From an uncultured Duncaniella sp. (GTDB lineage: Bacteria > Bacteroidota > Bacteroidia > Bacteroidales > Muribaculaceae), in the NCBI RefSeq assembly GCF_910578445.1, contig NZ_CAJTQC010000012.1, positions 1-64,000 on the forward strand: a stretch of DNA of 64,000 nucleotides, in the 5' to 3' direction. Made by a program: the position numbers and the translations under genes. Below, piece after piece: positions 45,636 to 53,645 of the stretch. The first letter of the stretch is position 1, and each line of letters opens with the position of its first letter. The notes under the pieces were generated by a model that did not search any database, was not told the DNA's origin, and saw nothing but the letters and a program-made list of their open reading frames with translations.

Positions 45636-45674
45636 AAAACGGCAGCCGGAAAAGAGTTTTCCGGCTGCCGTTTT
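45636..45674 (-). terminator. Strong terminator after the M56-TonB gene
   Basis: AAAACGGCAGCCGGAAAA (45636-45653) pairs perfectly over 18 bases with 45657-45674 across the loop GAG. It could terminate in both directions; on this map it ends minus-strand transcription from the M56-TonB gene. Confidence 0.9.
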
Positions 45675-45771
45675 TAAGAGGGTCATACATTTGTACGCCA
45701 CTCTAAATATCCTAAAATGTTTTAGAATGTGTCAGGCAATCACTTTTCCGACCTCATCGGCCGACAGGCCG

Positions 45772-47568
45772 TCAGACGCTTTTCAGATAGATACTCACCT
45801 CCGGCCTGATTCCATCTTTTCTGACATTTATCGAGTCGATGGATGCCGGAGAAATCTCCGTTAACTGTTCTGAAGAAAGAACCCAGCTTTCATTGCCCTT
45901 ATGCACCGACACGTTGCCAACCAAATCTTTCAGGAAATACTTAGGCAGTTTAACCTCGGCAGTCTGTGAGGTCTGTGCCGGCAGTTCCTCATCTTTCTTA
46001 ATCTTGAATGTCACGGGAAGTGCATACCAGACATTGACAGCCTCACCATTCATCATGCCCGGTGTGAAAGCCGGGAGACTCTTGATGACACGTATAGCCT
46101 CATTGTCGAGCGACTGGTCCAATCGGCGGAGAACCGTCACATCACCTATCGAACCATCCTTTCTGACAACGAATCGGACCACTACCCGACCCTGCACTTC
46201 ATTCTTATAAGCATCATGCGGATATCTGATATTGGCGGCCACATATTCGAGAAGCGCTTTCTCACCGCCGGGGAACTGCGGTTTTCTCTCAACCACGGTG
46301 TAAACTTTCGCATCGTCGGGCTGCTCCTTGGCCTCTTGGCGCTCAGTGGCGGCAGGAGCTGTCGCGCGTGCTTCGGGAGCGACGGCAGGCGCGGCGGTCT
46401 CACCCTCATAGGGGGCGGCCTCCGTGGCCTCGCTCCGTGGAGCAGTCTCATTCACCGGCTGCGCCACATCTCCGGCGGCCATTGCATCCGAAGCCACAGC
46501 CCCGGCGACATCCGTGGCCGACTCCGGCTGAATTTCACGGACATCCGCCTCCGCGACATTTTCGGCCGGAAGCATTGCCGGCTCATTTTCCGCCAAAGTT
46601 ACCGATGCCGACTCCGGCGCGATGTCGTCACCACCACTCTCCACGCCCAACGACGCAAGAGCCGTGTCGTCGATGACCGAGGCGACAACATCGAGATTGG
46701 CCATACCGACAGCCACCGCAAGCGCAGGGATGAGCGCCAGACCGCGCAGACGGCGCGACGGGGATTTGTCGGTGTTATACATCATCGTGACACGTTTTTT
46801 CAGCTTACTGTGGTTCAGGCTGTTGGCAAGAGAGGTGAAACGATGGCCCACAGCCTTTTTAATCAGCAGCATCTGATATTGGCGAGCCCCGACACCCGAT
46901 TCGAGCACAGCACCGTCGGCCTGATATTCATGGACAGTCTTAAGCTCCTCGCGCATGAGCCACGCAGCAGGATTATACCATTGGAACACCCCGACGGCCT
47001 GTGCCACCAGAAGGTCGATCCAGTGGCGAAGGCGCAGATGCTGGAGCTCGTGGACGAGAATCATGCTGCCGTCCTCCTCCCAGTCCTTGCGGCTCATCAC
47101 CACATATCTGCACCAGCTGAACGGTGCAATCCCCTTCTCGTCGGTCACGACCACAATCTTTCCGTCATAGCGTCCGACTTCTTCGGCGCGCGATATTATG
47201 CGCCTGAGTCTGAGCCCGACCCATACGGTCTGGAAAAGCGTCGCGGCGACACCCGTGATATAGACCCACAGCAACACCGTGGTCCACAACGGCTGCGACG
47301 GAGCGACAAATTCTCCTTGGTCAACGACACTGACCATAATATCTTCAAAGTCGATTTCGGCCATAGGCACAGGCGCCGGTGCATCGGCCATGAGTCCGCG
47401 CGCCCACTCAATCGCCGGCAGCGCAGTGAGCGCCACTATATAGATTAGCCATAGGGCCACACGGTTGTAACGGTGTTGGTTTTCGCCGGCCATCACCCAT
47501 TTGTAGGTGAGATAGAGCAGCGAAAGGAGGATTGAGCTGTAGAGAGAATATGATAGTACTGTGCCCAT
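45772..47568 (-). CDS. M56 (BlaR1/MecR1-type) metallopeptidase with TonB C-terminal domain
   Basis: A 598-aa membrane sensor/protease. The N-terminal M56 part has four hydrophobic segments (from YSLYSSILLSLLYLTYKWV) and the zinc motif LVHELQHLRLRHW (about residues 168-180) with a downstream EYQADG Glu. A long Ala/Pro/Glu-rich linker (about 320-430) leads to a TonB-like C-terminal domain beginning KPQFPGGEKALLEYVAANIRYP and RVVVRFVVRKDGSI. No penicillin-binding domain is present, so the signal is not a beta-lactam by homology. It is paired with the BlaI-type repressor 170 bases upstream and presumably cleaves it or relays an envelope signal. Confidence 0.92.
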   Translation of the reverse strand: MGTVLSYSLYSSILLSLLYLTYKWVMAGENQHRYNRVALWLIYIVALTALPAIEWARGLMADAPAPVPMAEIDFEDIMVSVVDQGEFVAPSQPLWTTVLLWVYITGVAATLFQTVWVGLRLRRIISRAEEVGRYDGKIVVVTDEKGIAPFSWCRYVVMSRKDWEEDGSMILVHELQHLRLRHWIDLLVAQAVGVFQWYNPAAWLMREELKTVHEYQADGAVLESGVGARQYQMLLIKKAVGHRFTSLANSLNHSKLKKRVTMMYNTDKSPSRRLRGLALIPALAVAVGMANLDVVASVIDDTALASLGVESGGDDIAPESASVTLAENEPAMLPAENVAEADVREIQPESATDVAGAVASDAMAAGDVAQPVNETAPRSEATEAAPYEGETAAPAVAPEARATAPAATERQEAKEQPDDAKVYTVVERKPQFPGGEKALLEYVAANIRYPHDAYKNEVQGRVVVRFVVRKDGSIGDVTVLRRLDQSLDNEAIRVIKSLPAFTPGMMNGEAVNVWYALPVTFKIKKDEELPAQTSQTAEVKLPKYFLKDLVGNVSVHKGNESWVLSSEQLTEISPASIDSINVRKDGIRPEVSIYLKSV

Positions 47569-47656
47569 GAGAGATTAGGTTTAAAATAGTTAAGCACTGG
47601 CTACGTAGAGAGCGCTCCGGGTGGACGCGTCGATTTAAGGTGGCCGGATAGAAGGA

Positions 47657-47684
47657 CGTCCGGCGGAGGGATGGTCGCCGGACG
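47657..47684. other. Hairpin between blaI-type and M56 genes
   Basis: CGTCCGGCG (47657-47665) pairs perfectly with CGCCGGACG (47676-47684). No T run follows, so it is more likely an mRNA-stability or partial-attenuation element than a terminator. Confidence 0.6.
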
Positions 47685-47738
47685 CCTTAATCTCAGGTTG
47701 GAATCTTGATTAATATCCCTGATATTGCGTTTTCGCTA

Positions 47739-48125
47739 TTATTTCTTTGCGTTCTTGCTTTCGATGAGTTCCATGACTTCGCGGAGTTCATCGTCCGACA
47801 TCTTCTCTTCCTCGACCAGAGCCGACACGGCGTTCTTGTAGGAGTTGTTGAAATAATCCTTCACCAGACGGGCCAACGAACGCTTCATGAAATCCTCCTT
47901 CTTGGCGATGGCATAGTAGCGGTAGGTCGGGCCAAAAACTTCGTGGCTCACATGACCCTTCTCTTCGAGAATTCTGACGATGGTCGAAAGGGTGTTGAAG
48001 TGGGGTTTGGGCTCTTCGTGGATGTTGACCATTTCACGCACAAAGAGAGGACCGCGCTCCCAAAGCATCTGCATGATGACCAATTCCTTTTCTGTGAGCA
48101 TCTGTGGTTTTCTTCCTGGTTTCAT
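47739..48125 (-). CDS. BlaI/MecI/CopY family repressor
   Basis: A 128-aa winged-helix repressor. The DNA-binding domain starts at LTEKELVIMQMLWERGPLFVREMVNI and includes FNTLSTIVRILEEKGHVSHEVFGPTYRYYA; a helical dimerisation tail follows. In BlaI-type systems the M56 protease triggers cleavage of the repressor. It lies upstream of the M56-TonB gene on the same strand, and a palindrome overlapping its promoter is the likely operator. Confidence 0.93.
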   Translation of the reverse strand: MKPGRKPQMLTEKELVIMQMLWERGPLFVREMVNIHEEPKPHFNTLSTIVRILEEKGHVSHEVFGPTYRYYAIAKKEDFMKRSLARLVKDYFNNSYKNAVSALVEEEKMSDDELREVMELIESKNAKK

Positions 48126-48177
48126 AAATTGATGGATTTTAATGTTATGATTATTCTGTTATATCGTTAAAAAATCT

Positions 48178-48211
48178 GCGGTGCAAAACTATCATGGTAG
48201 TTTCACACCGC
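48178..48211. promoter_or_regulatory. 34-bp palindrome, likely BlaI operator
   Basis: The outer arms GCGGTG (48178-48183) and CACCGC (48206-48211) and the inner arms AAACTA (48186-48191) and TAGTTT (48198-48203) form one interrupted palindrome with an ATG/CAT-like centre. The only arm mismatches are the two bases between the arms. It begins at the -7 box and covers the expected transcription start, the right place for repression. The AAACTA/TAGTTT core is of the TACTA/TAGTA type bound by BlaI-family proteins. Confidence 0.75.
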
Positions 48212-48241
48212 AAAGATAAAACTATAATTGAGTTATTGCAA
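48211..48241 (-). promoter_or_regulatory. Promoter of the BlaI-type operon
   Basis: On the minus strand TTG (48239-48241), 20 bases, TATCTTTG (48211-48218). The -7 box shares one base with the palindrome, so a bound repressor would block transcription start. Confidence 0.75.
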
Positions 48242-48272
48242 CGTAGGCGTAGTGTTTTAGTGTTAAAAATAT

Positions 48273-49277
48273 TTAAAACAACTTATACGCGAATCTTACG
48301 CTGACAACCGGATAGACCTTGAAAGTTGTCATCAGGTCGACATAGTCGCCCGGCTTACCCTTGATATTGACCACATCCTTTGTCAGATTAGTGCCGTCGT
48401 GGGTGATGAGCGAAGGCGAACCGCCCCAGATCATCATGCCGCAGTCCACATCGAGCGTAAACCGCTTCGACTTGCCGAGGTCGCCGGTGTAGCCCAGCCC
48501 CACGTAGGGCTTGAATGCGTTGACAAAAGCCGAAACCTTGACCATGCCGTCGGTGTCGGGCTGCATCATATAGGGCTTTCCGTCCTTGAAGTCGCCGACA
48601 TGGATACCCATGTGACCCTCGGTCTCGAGGTCGGCGCGGAGATCGTCGACAAGGAACGGGTCGAGATACGTGTCGCCGAAAATAGGTTTGTCGATTGCAT
48701 CGTCGCTCATGATGAAGTCATAGAAGTTATTGTAGATATTGACAGCCACGAGCGACGGCATCTCGCCCATAGTGTTGAGCGCCTTGGCCACCTTGCGCGA
48801 TCCGGCATAGAAACCCACCGTAGCTCTCCAGCCCTTTGTCTTCCAAGGATAGATGTCGAAGAGCATCTTGAAATTGGTCATGGTCGGCTTGCCGTCGAGC
48901 TCCACGCGGTCATCGACATCGATGCCTGTCAGACGGTGCATATAGTTCTGAAGCTTCTCGAAATTATTGGCTGTCACCCCGGCGCCGTCGGAATAGCTCT
49001 GAAGGCTGAACGACATCGGGAATGCGATATGGGGCGTGAAGTCGACACCGGCCCTGACGCGGACATAGTCTGTCACATGGGTCGAAAGGTCAAGTCCAAG
49101 ACCGGTCGAACCGACGGAGACTCCGACATCAAGATGGCGGAACACATTGCGCTCCTTCGCTCCGAACGACATCTGGGCCTCACGGTCGCTCACCTGCGCA
49201 TGAATCGCGCTCACTAAAAACAATCCGGTAATTACGGCAGTAATCCTGCGGACAACTCCCTTTGTGCTGTGTGTCAT
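48273..49277 (-). CDS. Predicted outer-membrane beta-barrel protein
   Basis: A 334-aa exported protein with signal peptide (ITAVITGLFLVSAIHAQ). Alternating short strands end in aromatic residues and the protein finishes VSVRFAYKLF, the terminal-Phe pattern of outer-membrane barrels. Segments such as LDVGVSVGSTGLGLDLSTHVTDYVRVRAGVDF support an OmpW/OmpA-like eight-strand barrel or larger. No specific family or function can be named. It is monocistronic and divergent from the large lipoprotein gene. Confidence 0.75.
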   Translation of the reverse strand: MTHSTKGVVRRITAVITGLFLVSAIHAQVSDREAQMSFGAKERNVFRHLDVGVSVGSTGLGLDLSTHVTDYVRVRAGVDFTPHIAFPMSFSLQSYSDGAGVTANNFEKLQNYMHRLTGIDVDDRVELDGKPTMTNFKMLFDIYPWKTKGWRATVGFYAGSRKVAKALNTMGEMPSLVAVNIYNNFYDFIMSDDAIDKPIFGDTYLDPFLVDDLRADLETEGHMGIHVGDFKDGKPYMMQPDTDGMVKVSAFVNAFKPYVGLGYTGDLGKSKRFTLDVDCGMMIWGGSPSLITHDGTNLTKDVVNIKGKPGDYVDLMTTFKVYPVVSVRFAYKLF

Positions 49278-49349
49278 GCTGATATGTGATGGTTTTATTT
49301 CTTAATATTTATGTATGCTTTGATTGCATTTGTTGACAAATTCGTCGTG

Positions 49350-49357
49350 CAAAGTTA
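49350..49357 (-). promoter_or_regulatory. -7 element of the barrel gene
   Basis: On the minus strand TAACTTTG, a perfect box; the leader to the ATG at 49277 would be about 65 bases. Confidence 0.55.
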
Positions 49358-49417
49358 CAAAATTCTTCCAAATTTCCGAAAATTTAAACAGCGAAACATT
49401 TTTTCCGTTAAAACTTG

Positions 49418-49446
49418 TTGCGTTTCGCATATTTTTACTACCTTTG
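49418..49446 (+). promoter_or_regulatory. Promoter of the coiled-coil lipoprotein-OmpA operon
   Basis: TTG (49418-49420), 18 bases, TACCTTTG (49439-49446) followed by CC. Good consensus match for what looks like a strongly expressed operon. Confidence 0.6.
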
Positions 49447-49709
49447 CCACCTGATAAGATTATCAACGTGGAATTCAACATTTACTCTAACTCAAGCTAT
49501 GACGACAACCGAATTTTCACTTTCAACTTAAACCACCAATAGAATAGATCACTGACGTTGCAGCAGGATATTATATATTTCTAAGGTTATTATATAATAC
49601 TACCAACGGTAAAAGTGCTACCCCACAAGCACATAATTGCCGGGAAAGACATACACACGGATTCAATAATTTATAACGACTAATACATATTTAAATTAAA
49701 CAAACTGTA

Positions 49710-52280
49710 ATGAAGAAAAAATTCATCCCAGGTCTGCTTCTTTTGGCGCTTACTGCCGGAGGATTCAGCACGTTTACTTCATGTAAGGATACAGACGAAG
49801 ATCTGTATACCAACCTTCGCGGTGAGCAGGTTAGCCTTCAGGCTGCTCTCGATGCCCTGAAGGACAAACTTACCAACTGCAGTTCAAACTGCCAGAGCGA
49901 AATCCAGCGTCTTGAAGCACTTATCAATGGCAAGCCTCATTACACAGAATCTGAGATTAAGGGTTGGATTACTGAGCTCACCAATCAGTATGCAACTCAG
50001 GATGCTCTAACACAGCTTGCCAATCGTGTTGCAGCTCTTGAAGGTAAAGAACCCGGAGGAAACGACCAGTTCAAGCCTGAAGATGTTGCAACTCTTACCG
50101 ATCTTATCGCTATCGCTAACCAGCTCAAAGCATTAGTAGGTGAAAACGGAACTATAGCAAACCTTTCGACTGAAATCGCCAATCTTGAAAAGATTCTCAA
50201 CGGCGACGGAACTAATCCCGGCCTCATCTCTACTGTCGACGGTCTTGCAAAATGGTTTGAAAATATCGGTCTTACAGTTGAAGAATTCCAGACTTACGTA
50301 AAGCAAGGTGAATTTATCTTCAATAATAAGACTGCCCTTGAAACTCTTGTAAGACTCCAGAACGAAGGAACTCTTAACGAGAACGCTCTCAAGGCTCTTA
50401 ATGAAGTCTATGCTGACCTCGCAGGCATCCAAGAGATGTACAATACAATCTGGAATGGTGCTGAAGCTCCTGCCGACGGATGGTGGAACTACGCAGAGGT
50501 TATGCAGAACATCAAGAACAACTCTGCTGCCATCGCTGAACTTCAGAACGATGTTGACGCTATCTTCAACCGTCTCAACGACTTGGTAACAAGCCTCATC
50601 CTCCAGTCTGCATCAAACCACCTCTACGGTACATTCAACACACCCTTCGGCATCAACTCAATGGTGCTCATGGCCAACTTCGGTCACCTCGCTACTCAGG
50701 CTGAATCATTCCCTGTTTCGACTGCCAAGGATATGGGTGCAGAATGCTACTCTGACTCAAACATCGACTGGTCTTCAATCACATCTGACAAGTATGACCT
50801 GAATTCAACAGTTCTCGCCTATACTGTCAACAACGGTCAGGCTACTCTCGGTAACCTCTGGTTTACTGTAAACCCCGGAACTGTCAACCATCTCGACAAG
50901 GCCGGTTTCGCACTCGTCAACAGCCGTGAAGAAGTTTCAAAAGTAAACCTCGTTGACATCACTAAGGACGACGAAACTCTCATCAAGTTCGGTGTTAACT
51001 CAAACTCTCGTGCAGCAGGCAACGGCAATGGTCTCTACCGCGCTGAAGCTACCGTAGCCCTCGACGACCTCGACGCTATCAAGGTCAACATCGAATCAGG
51101 TCTCGCACAGTCACTCAAAGACGCTGTCAAGAACCACACTGCAGCCGACATGGCTCACCTTCTCAAGGCTATCTACAGCCAGCTCCAGAACGTATGCGAC
51201 GCTAACGCACTCCGCTACACTTACGAAGCTGTTACCGGCAAGAACGAACAAGGCTACACCAAGGTTGAGCAGAAGGTTTATTCTAACTACGGTCTTGCTG
51301 CAACTGCCTTCAAGCCCCTCTCGTTCGCTACCCTCAAGGGCGAATCGTTCCGTCACCTCCCCACTATTTCGCCTATTGAAATCGACAAGTCACTCGTTGA
51401 CCTCAACCTCAAGCCCTTCGAAATCGGCAATGTATCACTTGACGTAGAACTCGACCTCGGCAAGATTGAATTTGACGAAGTTGGTGAAACTATCATCGAA
51501 GTCAAAGTTCCTTCTAAGTTCGATCCTATTACCGGTGAAGCTACTGAATATACTACTGAAAAGGTAAATATCACTAAAGACCTTCAGCAGATTGTCGACA
51601 AACTTCAGGCTTCTGTTAACGAATGGTTCGAAGGCAAGGTTGGCGAACCCAGCCTCAACGAAAAGCTCCAGCAGCAGATCGAAGCAGCTGTCGACGCAGC
51701 ATTCAACGGTCCTGACGGTCTTATCGCAAGCATCGAAAATCAGGTTAACGACATGATGGGCAGCATTCAGGATAAGCTCGACAACCTCGTTGACGACATC
51801 AACAACGACTACATCAACAAGGTCAACAAGCTCATCGACAAGTACAACTCTGTTGCTAACCGCATCAACAAGATGCTCGACGATCCCAACCACTATCTCC
51901 AGAGCGTAATGTTCCTCCGCAAGGCCGACGGCAACCTCGGTTTCCTCAGCACCGACTCTAAGCAGCCCTCACAGTTCAAGGGTAACGGCGAAGCTATCGA
52001 GCTTTGGGCCACTACCTACAACTTCGAGACTGTCTGCCCCGCATTCAAGAAGATTGTCGGCGTTGTCAAGGTTACTGACAAGAACGGCAATGAAAGAACT
52101 GACCTCAAGAATGCTGCTAACGCAAGCATGGCTAAGGTTCTCGACGGTCGCGTAAACCGCGTGGCTCTCGACGTTCGCGGCGCCAAGGGTGGTGTCTTCA
52201 CCTACGAAATCGCTTATCAGGCAATGGACTTCACCGGTCACACTTCAACTGTTAAGTGCTACGTACAGGTAATCCGCTAA
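49710..52280 (+). CDS. Large coiled-coil surface lipoprotein
   Basis: An 856-aa lipoprotein: signal GLLLLALTAGGFSTFTSC with the lipid-bearing Cys25. The next 300 residues are helical and coiled-coil-like (SLQAALDALKDKLTNCSSNC, AELQNDVDAIFNRLNDL), a central beta-rich part follows, then a second coiled-coil (about 625-720, VDKLQASVNEW to INKMLDD) and a beta-rich C-terminus ending YVQVIR. Codon choice (AAC, AAG, GAC, CTC, GCT, GTT) is more biased than in neighbouring genes, which suggests abundance. I do not recognise a named family. An OmpA-type protein follows 39 bases downstream. A structural envelope or surface-layer role is inferred, not shown. Confidence 0.75.
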   Translation: MKKKFIPGLLLLALTAGGFSTFTSCKDTDEDLYTNLRGEQVSLQAALDALKDKLTNCSSNCQSEIQRLEALINGKPHYTESEIKGWITELTNQYATQDALTQLANRVAALEGKEPGGNDQFKPEDVATLTDLIAIANQLKALVGENGTIANLSTEIANLEKILNGDGTNPGLISTVDGLAKWFENIGLTVEEFQTYVKQGEFIFNNKTALETLVRLQNEGTLNENALKALNEVYADLAGIQEMYNTIWNGAEAPADGWWNYAEVMQNIKNNSAAIAELQNDVDAIFNRLNDLVTSLILQSASNHLYGTFNTPFGINSMVLMANFGHLATQAESFPVSTAKDMGAECYSDSNIDWSSITSDKYDLNSTVLAYTVNNGQATLGNLWFTVNPGTVNHLDKAGFALVNSREEVSKVNLVDITKDDETLIKFGVNSNSRAAGNGNGLYRAEATVALDDLDAIKVNIESGLAQSLKDAVKNHTAADMAHLLKAIYSQLQNVCDANALRYTYEAVTGKNEQGYTKVEQKVYSNYGLAATAFKPLSFATLKGESFRHLPTISPIEIDKSLVDLNLKPFEIGNVSLDVELDLGKIEFDEVGETIIEVKVPSKFDPITGEATEYTTEKVNITKDLQQIVDKLQASVNEWFEGKVGEPSLNEKLQQQIEAAVDAAFNGPDGLIASIENQVNDMMGSIQDKLDNLVDDINNDYINKVNKLIDKYNSVANRINKMLDDPNHYLQSVMFLRKADGNLGFLSTDSKQPSQFKGNGEAIELWATTYNFETVCPAFKKIVGVVKVTDKNGNERTDLKNAANASMAKVLDGRVNRVALDVRGAKGGVFTYEIAYQAMDFTGHTSTVKCYVQVIR

Positions 52281-52319
52281 TCGAATCGTCAAGGCTCAAA
52301 TCTTTAGAAAACTAAAAAC

Positions 52320-53474
52320 ATGAAAATTAATAAGTTATTTCTAACAGCCTCACTCGCCCTCTGTGCAGCCTTCACGGCTAACGCACAGGAGGCGCAGGAG
52401 GAGACAGAATATGTCTTCCAGCCCCACTGGTATGTCCAAGGACAGGTTGGTATGCAGGAGACCTTGGGAGAAACCAGCTTCGGCAAACTCGCATCGTTCA
52501 ACGCACAGGTTGGTGTAGGCTACCGCTTCAACCCCGTACTCGGCGCACGCCTCATCTTCAACGGCTGGACCTCTAAGGGTTCAATCGAAGTTGACGGCAA
52601 GCGTTCTGACTGGAAGTGGAACTACGTAGCTCCCACCGTCAACGCCACTGTTGACCTCGTTAACCTCATCGGCGGTTTCAACCCCGAGCGTCCCGTCAAT
52701 GCCGGCATCTTCGCCGGTATCGGCGCTAACATCGCAGCCCGCAACGGCGAAGCCAACGACGTAAACAACGCCCTCAAGGCAAGCGTCTATGGCGATCTCG
52801 ACGCTGCTGCCCGCCCCAATGTGCTCCGCAACATCTGGACCGGCACAAAGGCTCGCTTCGTAGGTCAGTTCGGCGTATATGCTGACTACAACCTCACCAG
52901 CAACATCAAACTCGGCCTCGAACTTCAGGCCAACGTCCTCCCCGACGGCTACAACTCAAAGAAGGCAGGCAACGCCGACTGGTATTTCAACGGCCTCGTA
53001 GGCGTGAAGTATGCTTTCGGAACAACCTTCAACAAGCAGAAACGCAAAAAGTGCTGCGCAGCTACAGCCGAACCCAAGATCATCGAAAAGATCGTGGAAG
53101 TTCCCGTAGAGAAGATCGTAGTCAAGGAAGTGATCAAGGAAGTGCCCGCACCCCTCACCCGCGACGTATTCTTCAAGATCTCTACCATCAAGATTACAAA
53201 GGACGAAATGTATAAGGTGGCTGAAGTTGCCCGCTACATGAAGGCCAACCCCTCGACCAAGGTAACCGTTACCGGTTATGCCGACAAGGGCACAGGCTCA
53301 ATGAAGCTCAACCTCCGTCTCTCGGCTCAGCGCGCCGAAGCAGTTGCCAACGCTCTTATCAAGGAACATGGCATCGCTTCTGACCGCATCACAGTCAAGA
53401 GCATGGGTGAAGTAGAGGACCAGCCCTACTCAACTCCCGCCCAGAACCGTGTTGCAATCTGCATCGTTGAATAA
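52320..53474 (+). CDS. OmpA-family outer-membrane protein
   Basis: A 384-aa protein with signal peptide (MKINKLFLTASLALCAAFTANA), an N-terminal eight-strand-like barrel (about residues 35-240), a linker containing IIEKIVEVPVEKIVVKEVIKEVP, and a C-terminal OmpA domain (about 280-384) that binds peptidoglycan: VTGYADKGTGSMKLNLRLSAQRAEAVANAL keeps the Asp and Arg that hold diaminopimelate. It anchors the outer membrane to the wall. Co-transcribed with the lipoprotein gene and similarly codon-biased. A strong terminator follows. Confidence 0.93.
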   Translation: MKINKLFLTASLALCAAFTANAQEAQEETEYVFQPHWYVQGQVGMQETLGETSFGKLASFNAQVGVGYRFNPVLGARLIFNGWTSKGSIEVDGKRSDWKWNYVAPTVNATVDLVNLIGGFNPERPVNAGIFAGIGANIAARNGEANDVNNALKASVYGDLDAAARPNVLRNIWTGTKARFVGQFGVYADYNLTSNIKLGLELQANVLPDGYNSKKAGNADWYFNGLVGVKYAFGTTFNKQKRKKCCAATAEPKIIEKIVEVPVEKIVVKEVIKEVPAPLTRDVFFKISTIKITKDEMYKVAEVARYMKANPSTKVTVTGYADKGTGSMKLNLRLSAQRAEAVANALIKEHGIASDRITVKSMGEVEDQPYSTPAQNRVAICIVE

Positions 53475-53506
53475 TCCACGATTCAGACACACATAAAACC
53501 CTCTGT

Positions 53507-53540
53507 ATCGGGGCTGTGCCGAAAATGGCACAGCCCCGAT
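53507..53540 (+). terminator. Terminator of the lipoprotein-ompA operon
   Basis: ATCGGGGCTGTGCC (53507-53520) pairs perfectly with GGCACAGCCCCGAT (53527-53540), loop GAAAAT, followed by TTTTTAAC. Confidence 0.92.
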
Positions 53541-53579
53541 TTTTAACATAGATTTCTTTCGGTTTAGTATTTTTTGTCG

Positions 53580-53587
53580 TAATTTTG
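53580..53587 (+). promoter_or_regulatory. -7 element of the T9SS cargo gene
   Basis: TAATTTTG followed by CA, matching TAnnTTTG, 58 bases before the ATG at 53646. Confidence 0.55.
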
Positions 53588-53645
53588 CAACTCGAAAAAA
53601 AATATTCTTTGACATTTTTTTAATTTACCCATCTCCGATTTAGAA

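Larger units (their letters stand above)
49278..49709. other. Divergent intergenic region with a long 5' leader
   Basis: 432 bases with a minus-strand -7 box (TAACTTTG, 49350-49357) for the barrel gene and a plus-strand promoter at 49418-49446 for the lipoprotein gene. No promoter-like box appears between 49447 and 49709, so the lipoprotein message should carry a leader of about 255 bases, AT-rich, with weak pairing of CGTTG and CAACG near 49556-49606. A short frame here (49324-49542) overlaps the promoter and looks non-coding. Confidence 0.5.

Noticed and set aside
46216..47448. 410-codon open frame opposite the M56-TonB gene
   Set aside because: Low-complexity Arg/Gly/His-rich translation, while the minus strand encodes a coherent M56 protease with linker and TonB domain.
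49324..49542. 72-codon frame between the barrel gene and the lipoprotein gene
   Set aside because: It overlaps the promoter elements of both divergent genes, has AT-rich composition typical of non-coding sequence and no recognisable motif.
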